From: an uncultured Acidimicrobiales bacterium
GTDB taxonomy: Bacteria > Actinomycetota > Acidimicrobiia > Acidimicrobiales > Bin134
DNA length: 64,000 nucleotides
Reading direction: 5' to 3'
Assembly (NCBI GenBank): GCA_951813325.1
Contig: OX638350.1
Span: forward strand, 434,001-498,000
A model generated the notes under the pieces. The model saw nothing but the letters and a program-made list of their open reading frames with translations, was not told where the DNA came from and did no database searches. A program made the translations under genes and the position numbers. This document shows, in pieces, positions 54,267 to 62,092 of the stretch (the first letter of the stretch is position 1; every line of letters begins with the position of its first letter).

Positions 54267-54995
54267 TTGTACGAAGAACATCCCGAATTCACCCCGCCAT
54301 CGGATGACGCTGTGCTGTGGCGCTACCTCGACTTCGCAAAGTTCATTGCAGTGCTGGAGAACAATGCCCTGCACTTTGCACGCGCCGACACGCTAGGCGA
54401 CCCCTACGAAGGTGCCTACGGTGCGTTGAATGCACAGCTTCGATCTGCGCTCTACCCGGACATGCCCGAGAAGTCACAGAGAAACCTGGTGGAAAGTCTC
54501 AAACGCCTGCCGAGTCTGATGTATGTGAATTGTTGGCATAGCAATGACATCGAATCAGAAGCAATGTGGAGCCTGTATGCAACCAGAGATCGGGGAATCG
54601 CCATACGCACTACATTCGCATCACTTCGGGACTCATTTGTAGGAGTGGAGTCTGTTTGTGTGGGTGAAGTCTCCTACATCAACTACGAATCGGCGTTCGT
54701 GAAGGAGGGCAACGTGTTTGCGCCGTTCTTACACAAGCGCAGGAGTTTTGAGCATGAGCACGAAGTCCGTGCCCTCTTGCTGCACGCCGCGGACAACGGC
54801 AACAAGGGCATCGTTCCTGACCTACAGCCACCAGGAGTCAACTGCGATGTGGACCTGCCCAAGATGATCGAAGAGGTTGTGGTGACACCCTTTGCTCAAG
54901 ACTGGCTAGTAGAAGTGGTTAATGGAGTCGCTAGCCGCTACGGACTCGCGGCACCCGTCCGCAAGTCGGCGCTCGCTGACAAACCGATCTGGTAG
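54267..54995 (+). CDS. DUF2971 family protein
   Basis: The conserved region covers LWRYLDFAKFIAVLENNALHFARADTLGDPYEG, MYVNCWHSNDIESEAMWSLYATRDRGIAIRTTF and FLHKRRSFEHEHEVRALL, the pattern of DUF2971, a family of unknown function common in mobile and defence islands. TTG 54267 is used as the start because homology begins there; the frame remains open upstream to 53985 without recognisable sequence. It is 242 residues long. Confidence 0.82.
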   Translation: MYEEHPEFTPPSDDAVLWRYLDFAKFIAVLENNALHFARADTLGDPYEGAYGALNAQLRSALYPDMPEKSQRNLVESLKRLPSLMYVNCWHSNDIESEAMWSLYATRDRGIAIRTTFASLRDSFVGVESVCVGEVSYINYESAFVKEGNVFAPFLHKRRSFEHEHEVRALLLHAADNGNKGIVPDLQPPGVNCDVDLPKMIEEVVVTPFAQDWLVEVVNGVASRYGLAAPVRKSALADKPIW

Positions 54996-55283
54996 GCAGC
55001 CTTCCAAAGCACACGATCACGCTCATCCCTCATGGCCGTCCGAGCGCCTAGGTCAGATTTGGCAGCTCAACCTCCGATGGCATCTCGTCGCCGAGCAAGC
55101 GTCCAAACCAGCAGGGCAGATGGATTTGGGCTACTTGGCGTTTTCGCCGGGGTCTCTAGGGAATCTCCGCCGGGAACCACGACGAAATTGTCGTATGGGG
55201 GGCAGGTTCCCGATGCCATCGCAACGGTCAGGGAGCGGAGGGGAGTCAGCCGCCCCCTTTTGACCCGGCCTAGTGTTGCGGCC

Positions 55284-56012
55284 GTGGCGCGGTCAGCATC
55301 GTTGGAACCAGTGCGTGATCCTCACTGCGGGCGCAGCAGCAACGACCGCATCGCCTTCACGGTGAAGGGTCAGTCGTGGGATGTCGAGTGGGGCAGCCAC
55401 GACGTGTTCGGCACTCCGGCGTTTTGGGTCAACCGGACAGCGGCAGGGCGCTACGAGGAGCGTCTCGCAGAATCGGCATCTGGCGCTGATATCGAGTCGG
55501 TGGTCGTGTTCTGCTTGCTGGGGGGTTCCGGGATTCGCGCCGAGTCGGCGCGAGCAGCCCGCCAGGCCGTGGTCGATCTTCTCGCCGAGGACCCCGAAGC
55601 GACAGCAGAGGCAATCGAAGAGCGACTTCGGGAGCCTCTGCCCGGCGGACTGGGGCGCTACAGGTTCCCGGTGCAACGGTCGGAATACATCGCCGCGTCC
55701 CTGGCCCAGCTCCGCTCAGAAACCCCGCCTCAAGACCCCCTCGAACTGAAGCGGTACATGCAGGGACTCCACGGCATCGGCCCTCAAAAGGCAGCCCACA
55801 TTGTCCGCAACCTGACCGGAAGCGCCGAAGTGGCGATAGTCAGCGCAGCGCTGGTGCGAGCTTTGAACTCGGCTGGCATATCCAAACCGGAGTGGAGCGC
55901 CCAACGCCACTACACAAGATATGAAGAGGCGTTCCTCCAGTACGCGGCACACGGCAACGTGCAGCCTGGAGCGCTGGATCTGTGCATCTGGGAGAAAACT
56001 CGCAACGCCTAA
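55284..56012 (+). CDS. OGG-fold HhH protein (8-oxoguanine glycosylase-like), possibly inactive
   Basis: The 242-residue product has a C-terminal helix-hairpin-helix segment (MQGLHGIGPQKAAHIVRNLTGSAEVAIVSAALVRALNSAG) and a trailing YTRYEEAFLQYAAHGNVQPGALDLCIWEKTR. Both are like the 8-oxoguanine-glycosylase-fold proteins found in bacterial islands. Where relatives carry an Asp (VxDxH), this has VSAAL, so glycosylase activity is doubtful. GTG 55284 is the preferred start. It may bind DNA with modified bases. Confidence 0.7.
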   Translation: MARSASLEPVRDPHCGRSSNDRIAFTVKGQSWDVEWGSHDVFGTPAFWVNRTAAGRYEERLAESASGADIESVVVFCLLGGSGIRAESARAARQAVVDLLAEDPEATAEAIEERLREPLPGGLGRYRFPVQRSEYIAASLAQLRSETPPQDPLELKRYMQGLHGIGPQKAAHIVRNLTGSAEVAIVSAALVRALNSAGISKPEWSAQRHYTRYEEAFLQYAAHGNVQPGALDLCIWEKTRNA

Positions 56013-56055
56013 CCGTGGCCTCTCAGCCTGGGACCGCGCCCGAATGCGCCGATTG

Positions 56056-56517
56056 CTATGTAGCCTCTTCGATTGCCTCGACTTTGACGGCTAGAAACTC
56101 GGACATCCGGCGGATGAAGGAGATTCTCTTGTAGTAGCGCCGTATGACCAGACCAACAAAGCCCCCAATCAGCAGCAAGAGGAGCACATCGGAGGTGTTG
56201 ACCCGTTCGATTCCGGCGGACCTCAATGAGCCTAAGACGAGCAGGGTGAATGCCCCTGCGCCAGCGAGGAATGCCCTCAATGTGCGGAGCACAAAGACCA
56301 GAAGCCATCGCCACGCTCGACGGGCGATGCGGGACAGCCGTTGATCGAGTTGGCCCCAGTCGATTTGCCTTAGGCGATCTAGCAGCGCTGTGAAGAGCCG
56401 ACTTCTGTCTGGTCGGCGGAGCGCGCTCCTGGGCGATCTTCTCGACCGCGCCTTGCTGACTTTTCTCGAACAACCGCCTATCGATCGGCGGGCGGTTGCT
56501 GTTTGCGTGTTGTCCAT
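56056..56517 (-). CDS. Small two-span membrane protein
   Basis: The 153-residue product has a basic N-terminal half (SKARSRRSPRSALRRPDRSRLF), two hydrophobic spans (FLAGAGAFTLLVLGSL and VLLLLLIGGFVGLVI) and a charged tail. Small membrane proteins of this kind accompany several defence systems, but no family is recognised. It is convergent with the OGG-fold gene. A competing frame over the same DNA has poorer composition. Confidence 0.5.
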   Translation of the reverse strand: MDNTQTATARRSIGGCSRKVSKARSRRSPRSALRRPDRSRLFTALLDRLRQIDWGQLDQRLSRIARRAWRWLLVFVLRTLRAFLAGAGAFTLLVLGSLRSAGIERVNTSDVLLLLLIGGFVGLVIRRYYKRISFIRRMSEFLAVKVEAIEEAT

Positions 56518-56748
56518 ATGTTGCCGACCATGCCGACGGGCAGTGACAGTTCTGTCTTGCTATGAGATGCCGAGACCAACTGTCGTCCAAACGGGGCTAC
56601 TTTGACAGACGTGCGCCCGCTGCTCGTCGCCTCGTTGACCATCGCAGTCGGCTGAGGCAGTGCCACCCGTATCGCCGACGGCCACCAGATCGGCAGTCTT
56701 CGAGTTGGGATTTGGTTTGGGGTGCTATTCCGTTGGAGCCTCCGCGAT

Positions 56749-57054
56749 TCAGTTCGAGCACGGCCTAGGGGTCGCTGAGGAAGACATGGTGGGGTTCGCC
56801 ACGCAGGAGGCTTTGTTGGCGGAGTTCCAGTTGGTGGGGGTGTCGTGGATGCCTGGGGTTCGGGTTAGGTCTTGGAGCCATTCGACGATGTAGCGCTTTA
56901 GAGTCGGGGGGAAGTTGCAGTGGTAGCTTTGGATGCCTTTGAAGCGTCTTTTTTCGTCGTAGAGCATGATGTGGTCAGGGATGTCGATGGCGCTGTTTCC
57001 GTAGTAGGCGAATTGCTCTGAGATGAGAACCCGGGGTGCTCTCGTGTCCTTCAC
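56749..57054 (-). pseudogene. 3' part of an Nmad2 gene, split by IS copy 2
   Basis: The C-terminal 101 native residues read VKDTRAPRVLISEQFAYYG and then a YDEKRRFKGIQSYHCNF stretch, the second half of nucleotide-modification-associated domain 2. The IS end supplies an in-frame GTG at 57084 giving MDATYLRALL as a possible start. It joins the 5' part at 58018-58392 once the IS is removed. Confidence 0.85.
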
Positions 57055-57057
57055 TAA

Positions 57058-58017
57058 GAGCGCGCGCAGATAGGTGGCGTCCACCTGTCGTTGTGTTGGA
57101 CCGGCTTTGATGTCGGGTGAGACCCCAACGACAACGACATGGTGGAGGTGCTGTAATCATGCTTGCTTTGGATCCGCGGGTGGTGGATGTGGTGTGGGCG
57201 GCTGTGGAGCCGTTGATTCCTGAGCGCGAGGAGGTGTTCCACCCGTTGGGCTGTCACCGGCCGAGGATCCCGGACCGGGATGTGTTCGAGGCGGTCTTGT
57301 TCCGGCTGGTGACGGGCTGCTCGTGGGATGTCGCGGGCCGTTTGGGCAAAGGCGGCGAGACCGTTTTGAGGACCCGCTACAACGATTGGAACGCCCAGGG
57401 GGTGTTCGACCGGGCGGTGGCCGAGGCCCTTGAGGGCTATGACCGCGTCGTGGGCATCGACTTGTCCGACGCGTCGGTGGACGCGTCGATCCACAAGGCC
57501 CCCTGCGGGGGCGAGGGAACCGGCAAAAGCCCTGTTGACAGGGGCAAATCCGGTTGGAAGTGGTCTATTTTGGCGGACCGCGACGGCATCCCGGTCGCCT
57601 GGGCGGCCGACGCCGCCAACCGCAACGACTGCACCCTGTTGGAACCCACCCTCGCCGACGCCGCCCGCCGCGGCCGGCTTTTGGACGTCGAGACGCTACA
57701 CCTCGACCGCGGCTACGCCGGGAACCCCGTGGCGCAGACCTGCCGCAGCCACGGCATCAACAACATCGTGCGCACACCCAAACGCCGGCCCGGAACAGCC
57801 CGCGGCCAGCCCAGCACCGACCCCCTGGGAATGCGCTGGACCATCGAGCGAACAAACTCATGGCTGTCGAACTTCGGCCAGCTACGACGCAGCACCGACC
57901 GCAACACCAAAGCCCGCCTCGGGCAACTCGCACTCGCCATCACCATCATCATCGCCATAAAGCTCATCAAAAAAGCCGACAAATGGAACCCCAGCTAACA
58001 CCTATCTGCGCGCGCTC
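57058..58017 (+). mobile_element. IS5-family insertion sequence, copy 2 (960 bp)
   Basis: This has the same length and 19-bp terminal repeats as copy 1, in the opposite orientation. TAA is duplicated at 57055-57057 and 58018-58020; on the coding strand of the host gene this is a TTA leucine codon. It divides the Nmad2 gene between codons 125 and 126. Confidence 0.95.
57159..57998 (+). CDS. IS5-family DDE transposase, copy 2
   Basis: This 279-residue protein is identical to that of copy 1. ATG 57159 follows GGAGG (57144-57148). It is transcribed opposite to the disrupted Nmad2 gene. Between the left terminal repeat and the gene lie short palindromes (AGGTGG-CGT-CCACCT and a GTCGTTG/CAACGAC pair) that may bind transposase or shield the gene from outside transcription. 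Confidence 0.93.
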   Translation: MLALDPRVVDVVWAAVEPLIPEREEVFHPLGCHRPRIPDRDVFEAVLFRLVTGCSWDVAGRLGKGGETVLRTRYNDWNAQGVFDRAVAEALEGYDRVVGIDLSDASVDASIHKAPCGGEGTGKSPVDRGKSGWKWSILADRDGIPVAWAADAANRNDCTLLEPTLADAARRGRLLDVETLHLDRGYAGNPVAQTCRSHGINNIVRTPKRRPGTARGQPSTDPLGMRWTIERTNSWLSNFGQLRRSTDRNTKARLGQLALAITIIIAIKLIKKADKWNPS

Positions 58018-58392
58018 TAAGTGCTTTGAATCAGGGGAGCCGTTGTCGAGACTGTGGTAGCAATGCTCTTGAATCCAGTCGCCGGAATCGGGGTGGTGAT
58101 GGTAGGCGTTGTCGCCGCATCGCGACTCCTCGTCGCCGTTTGGGTTCGGCTTCTTTTGCTGGAAGCGCGGGTCGGCCCAGTAGTCGTCGAACGACATGGC
58201 CTCTTCGACTCTCATGGCATAGATGAGCTTGCCAGATTGATTGATCTCTACGCCGCCGACACCGAGAACCCAGTCGCCTGTTTTCGCACACTCGCGAATC
58301 TGGGGTTTGCAGGTGGCGAGGGTGCAGAAGCCGTGGAAAGGGTTGGGGGCGAAACCGTTGTCGGTGGTCATTGTGTAGACATATGGACGCAT
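58018..58392 (-). pseudogene. 5' part of an Nmad2 gene, split by IS copy 2
   Basis: ATG 58392, preceded by GGAG at nine bases, begins YVYTMTTDNGFAPNPFHGF, TLATCKPQIRECAKTGDWVLG and IYAMRVEEAMSFDDYW. This is the diagnostic start of Nmad2, a domain predicted to act in synthesis or recognition of modified bases in phage and bacterial DNA. Codon 125 is the TTA target. The intact protein would have about 226 residues. Confidence 0.87.
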
Positions 58393-58476
58393 GGCGGTTC
58401 ATCTCCGGTAGGACGGCGATGGAAATGGCCGCGGTGAGCGCCCAAAAAGGGGAACGGGCAGACCGATTATATGAAC

Positions 58477-58997
58477 AACCGCCGGGCCGCAATAAACGCG
58501 GCCAGCCAACGGGGGAACCTCGCTCTCTGGTCTTTGTGGCACAAGGGCAAGCAGACCGCGACCCCGTCGAATGGCTGCCCCCCAACCAGGCGGCCCACTG
58601 CTGGTACGCAGCAGCGTGGATCTACACCAAAAGCGCCTGGGAACTCGCCCTCGACACGCAAGAGAAAACCGCCCTCGAACAGATCATCGCCGGCTGCGAC
58701 AACTTCACCGCACTCCAACTACCGAACAGCCTCAACCAGCCCCCGGAAACACAGCCCACTGGGACCCCGGCAACACCCGCCGCCACCGCAGCCCCGCAAG
58801 CGCCGACACCCACCGCGACAACCCCAAAGCCGTCATCGCCAACGTGCCACTCCGCCTACGAACCCTGCCTGCGCATCACCGGCGACCTCAACTGCGGTGA
58901 CCTCACCTCATCGCAAAAGCCCGTCAGAGTTCTCACCCCCGGCGTGGACCCCTACCGCCTCGACCGCGACAACAACGGATGGGGATGCGAATCCTGA
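58477..58997 (+). pseudogene. Truncated, frameshifted HNH/DUF1524 nuclease with excalibur domain
   Basis: One frame reads SQRGNLALWSLWHKGKQ and an adjacent frame continues ADRDPVEWLPPNQAAHCWYAAAWIYTKSAWEL, so a slip near 58550 splits the conserved HNH block. A Pro/Thr-rich linker and an excalibur calcium-binding motif (DPYRLDRDNNGWGCES) close the protein. The N-terminal signal peptide and first HNH histidine are missing. The ancestor was probably a secreted or surface nuclease. Confidence 0.6.
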
Positions 58998-59125
58998 GGG
59001 CGTCCGCCGCAGCGATCTGGGGGTGAGGGTGGCGGTGGCCTGAGGCGCTTTGACGTTCCCGTTGCGGTTCATCCGGCACAGGAAATTCGTGATGTCTAAT
59101 TAGATGGGTGTGATTTACTAGCCCG

Positions 59126-60904
59126 ATGACAGGCGATGACCCCACCGACCATGAATCCGACGACGGCCTGGCAATGGCTGCCACCGTCAATGCCTCGATT
59201 TCCAATATTGCGGACCGGGACGGGCGGCTGGATTTGTCCAGTGTCGCCGAGCACTTGAGAGATGAGCAGTCTGACTCCGGATCGCTACAGGGTTTGGTGG
59301 TTGCGCTCCAGTACATGCTCATTGCGGACTCAGAATCCGAGGACCGACAACTGCATGGGCCGTTCGGTCCGTTCTTCGAAGGCGTGCTCGAGTCCGGCGA
59401 GCCGTTTCAACATCCTCAAGGCCTTGGAGAAGTCAGCTCCGAAGTTCTAGAGGTGTGGCGCCTGTGTGCGCTGGAGGAGGTTCACCCCGTGGTTCGGGCG
59501 AGGCTGGCCGACCTTCTCTGGGAGGTGAGGAATGGCACTGATCCGCATGAGTGGGCGTTCCTGGCAATCGACAGCTACGTGTCAGCTGCTGATGTCGATT
59601 GGGACGACAAGGTTGAACTGCGGGACGGGGTGTTCCGAGCACTTGAGCTGTGTCGGTTACTAAACCAGCCTGAAAGGGAGAATCCGGCTGTCGAGGCGCT
59701 GGCCGACATGGCTGAGCGATCGTTGGGCAGCCGGTCCCAAGAGCCCGGCCTGGTCGTCCCGATCCTCGAAGAGCTGGCTCGTCGCGTGGAGCCGGCAGTC
59801 GAGCAGTTCGTGGTTGAAGCCTTGGATGTATATGGGGGCGATCCCTGGGTCATGGAGTCCTTACTTGAGGTACATGCCCAACTACAGCCCCCGGACGAGC
59901 GCGATGCGATCTGGGAACAGCAAGTAGCCGGTTACTTGGCGCATGCCGAACTAGCGGCCGGAATGCGCAAGTACTCCCTATTGCAAAAGGCAGCAGAGCT
60001 TGCTTCATCCAAAGGATTGACCGACACTCACCACCAAATTGCCACTCGGATCGAGGCGATCGACTGGGATGAAATGGGCTACGGAACAGCCCAAGCCGAA
60101 ACGGAAATTGACGGAGAAGCGATTGAGGAATGGGTGTCGTTCATAGTTGGCGATGACGACCTCGAATCTGCACTTGGTCGATTCGGATCGGATATCCCGA
60201 CCGGCGATATCGACGAGAACCGGGCCATCGTCGAACGGCTAGCCCATGAGAACCCACTCCAGCGCCTCATGCCCTGGAGGATCATGGGTGACTACAACAG
60301 CGTTGTGTGGGAGGTATCTGACGCCGAGAGCCACCAGGAGTTCGATCTGTACCGGCACGAGCAGCAGAGAGTTGCGTTCTTCGCTCATCTGTTTGGGTTG
60401 CAGGTCCTGCAGCGGGTCGTGTCCCGCTATTCCATTTCTGCTGATGATCTGGCCGGGCTATTCGTCACCCAATTCATCGAGGCACCAGTAGCCGAGCGCA
60501 TCGCCCGGTCGTTTGAGCTCTGGCAGCAAGGTGATCCTGACAGCGCCGTGTCGGTCCTCGCGCCGCGCCTTGAGCGGGCTATCCGCCACGCATGCCATCT
60601 CGGCGGGCTCAGAGTCACCAAGCAAGCCGACATGAAACGCGGTCTGCCAGGCGGGGTCCTCGGCCTCGGGGTTCTGCTGTCATCGCTGGAAGGCAGGCTT
60701 GGCGAATCAGAACGCCGGTACCTTCGCGGCGCGCTCGTCGAGGTGACCTCGTTGAACCTCCGCAACCGAGTCGCCCACGGCCAGATCGACCGCGCAACAG
60801 ACGCCGACTACGTCGTCTTGTTCCACATCGCCTGCTGGCTCCGCCTCCTAAGAGCGCGCGCAGATAGGTGGCGTCCACCTGTCGTTGTGTTGGACCGGCT
60901 TTGA
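59126..60904 (+). CDS. DUF4209-like protein with a HEPN-type RNxxxH motif (C-terminus altered by IS copy 3)
   Basis: The 592-residue protein is mainly helical. Its C-terminal region (LPGGVLGLGVLLSSLEGRLGESERRYLRGALVEVTSLNLRNRVAHG) matches the DUF4209 pattern. It contains Arg546-Asn547 and His551, the RNxxxH arrangement of HEPN ribonucleases. IS copy 3 enters after codon 575, so seven native residues (RVTTPET) are replaced by 17 from the element. The protein is probably still functional. HEPN-fold proteins are frequent in toxin and antiphage systems. Confidence 0.75.
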   Translation: MTGDDPTDHESDDGLAMAATVNASISNIADRDGRLDLSSVAEHLRDEQSDSGSLQGLVVALQYMLIADSESEDRQLHGPFGPFFEGVLESGEPFQHPQGLGEVSSEVLEVWRLCALEEVHPVVRARLADLLWEVRNGTDPHEWAFLAIDSYVSAADVDWDDKVELRDGVFRALELCRLLNQPERENPAVEALADMAERSLGSRSQEPGLVVPILEELARRVEPAVEQFVVEALDVYGGDPWVMESLLEVHAQLQPPDERDAIWEQQVAGYLAHAELAAGMRKYSLLQKAAELASSKGLTDTHHQIATRIEAIDWDEMGYGTAQAETEIDGEAIEEWVSFIVGDDDLESALGRFGSDIPTGDIDENRAIVERLAHENPLQRLMPWRIMGDYNSVVWEVSDAESHQEFDLYRHEQQRVAFFAHLFGLQVLQRVVSRYSISADDLAGLFVTQFIEAPVAERIARSFELWQQGDPDSAVSVLAPRLERAIRHACHLGGLRVTKQADMKRGLPGGVLGLGVLLSSLEGRLGESERRYLRGALVEVTSLNLRNRVAHGQIDRATDADYVVLFHIACWLRLLRARADRWRPPVVVLDRL

Positions 60905-61811
60905 TGTCGGGTGAGACCCCAACGACAACGACATGGTGGAGGTGCTGTAATCATGCTTGCTTTGGATCCGCGGGTGGTGGATGTGGTGTGGGCGGCTGTG
61001 GAGCCGTTGATTCCTGAGCGCGAGGAGGTGTTCCACCCGTTGGGCTGTCACCGGCCGAGGATCCCGGACCGGGATGTGTTCGAGGCGGTCTTGTTCCGGC
61101 TGGTGACGGGCTGCTCGTGGGATGTCGCGGGCCGTTTGGGCAAAGGCGGCGAGACCGTTTTGAGGACCCGCTACAACGATTGGAACGCCCAGGGGGTGTT
61201 CGACCGGGCGGTGGCCGAGGCCCTTGAGGGCTATGACCGCGTCGTGGGCATCGACTTGTCCGACGCGTCGGTGGACGCGTCGATCCACAAGGCCCCCTGC
61301 GGGGGCGAGGGAACCGGCAAAAGCCCTGTTGACAGGGGCAAATCCGGTTGGAAGTGGTCTATTTTGGCGGACCGCGACGGCATCCCGGTCGCCTGGGCGG
61401 CCGACGCCGCCAACCGCAACGACTGCACCCTGTTGGAACCCACCCTCGCCGACGCCGCCCGCCGCGGCCGGCTTTTGGACGTCGAGACGCTACACCTCGA
61501 CCGCGGCTACGCCGGGAACCCCGTGGCGCAGACCTGCCGCAGCCACGGCATCAACAACATCGTGCGCACACCCAAACGCCGGCCCGGAACAGCCCGCGGC
61601 CAGCCCAGCACCGACCCCCTGGGAATGCGCTGGACCATCGAGCGAACAAACTCATGGCTGTCGAACTTCGGCCAGCTACGACGCAGCACCGACCGCAACA
61701 CCAAAGCCCGCCTCGGGCAACTCGCACTCGCCATCACCATCATCATCGCCATAAAGCTCATCAAAAAAGCCGACAAATGGAACCCCAGCTAACACCTATC
61801 TGCGCGCGCTC
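60852..61811 (+). mobile_element. IS5-family insertion sequence, copy 3 (960 bp)
   Basis: The ends and length match copies 1 and 2; TAA is duplicated at 60849-60851 and 61812-61814. The transposase points the same way as the host gene. The insertion lies eight codons, counting the stop, before the original end of the DUF4209-like gene (TAG at 61835-61837). Confidence 0.95.
60953..61792 (+). CDS. IS5-family DDE transposase, copy 3
   Basis: This 279-residue protein is identical to those of the other two copies, with the same GGAGG site before ATG 60953. Three identical predicted transposases within 11 kb point to recent local transposition. All three retain the full catalytic triad. Confidence 0.93.
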   Translation: MLALDPRVVDVVWAAVEPLIPEREEVFHPLGCHRPRIPDRDVFEAVLFRLVTGCSWDVAGRLGKGGETVLRTRYNDWNAQGVFDRAVAEALEGYDRVVGIDLSDASVDASIHKAPCGGEGTGKSPVDRGKSGWKWSILADRDGIPVAWAADAANRNDCTLLEPTLADAARRGRLLDVETLHLDRGYAGNPVAQTCRSHGINNIVRTPKRRPGTARGQPSTDPLGMRWTIERTNSWLSNFGQLRRSTDRNTKARLGQLALAITIIIAIKLIKKADKWNPS

Positions 61812-61894
61812 TAAGGGTGACCACACCGGAGACGTAGCAACACCCTGGCTGCCGGATAATGGGGCCAACCGTCGCAGCCAACCGGTCTCCGGGG

Positions 61895-61938
61895 GCCCAC
61901 AAGTGAGAAAACTGGTAACAAATTTCTCACTTGTGGGC
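61895..61938. repeat. 16-bp perfect inverted repeat with a 12-base loop
   Basis: GCCCACAAGTGAGAAA at 61895-61910 is exactly reverse-complemented at 61923-61938. There is no T-run after it, so it is not a classical terminator from either side, though it lies between two converging genes. It could be a Rho-independent-like attenuator, an operator, or a recombination site. Confidence 0.6.
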
Positions 61939-62092
61939 GGTGCGATATTCTATCTGAATTGGGCGGCACCGAAAAATGCCGCTCCTCCTAGATATGGGCT
62001 GCGTCACACTTGCTGGGTTTGAAATGACCTTCATCGGTGTGAACCATCCTCGTCAGGGTTGAGTTCGATGGGGTTTGCGCTCTCTGCCGCGG

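Noticed and set aside
56009-56590. Alternative 193-residue minus-strand frame over the small membrane protein
   Set aside because: The frame used at 56056-56517 gives coherent membrane spans; this one gives a His/Arg/Pro-rich shadow.
57058-61811. IS copies 2 and 3 as a composite transposon carrying the genes between them
   Set aside because: Each copy has its own TAA duplication, and the interrupted genes rejoin in frame across each single copy, so they are independent insertions.
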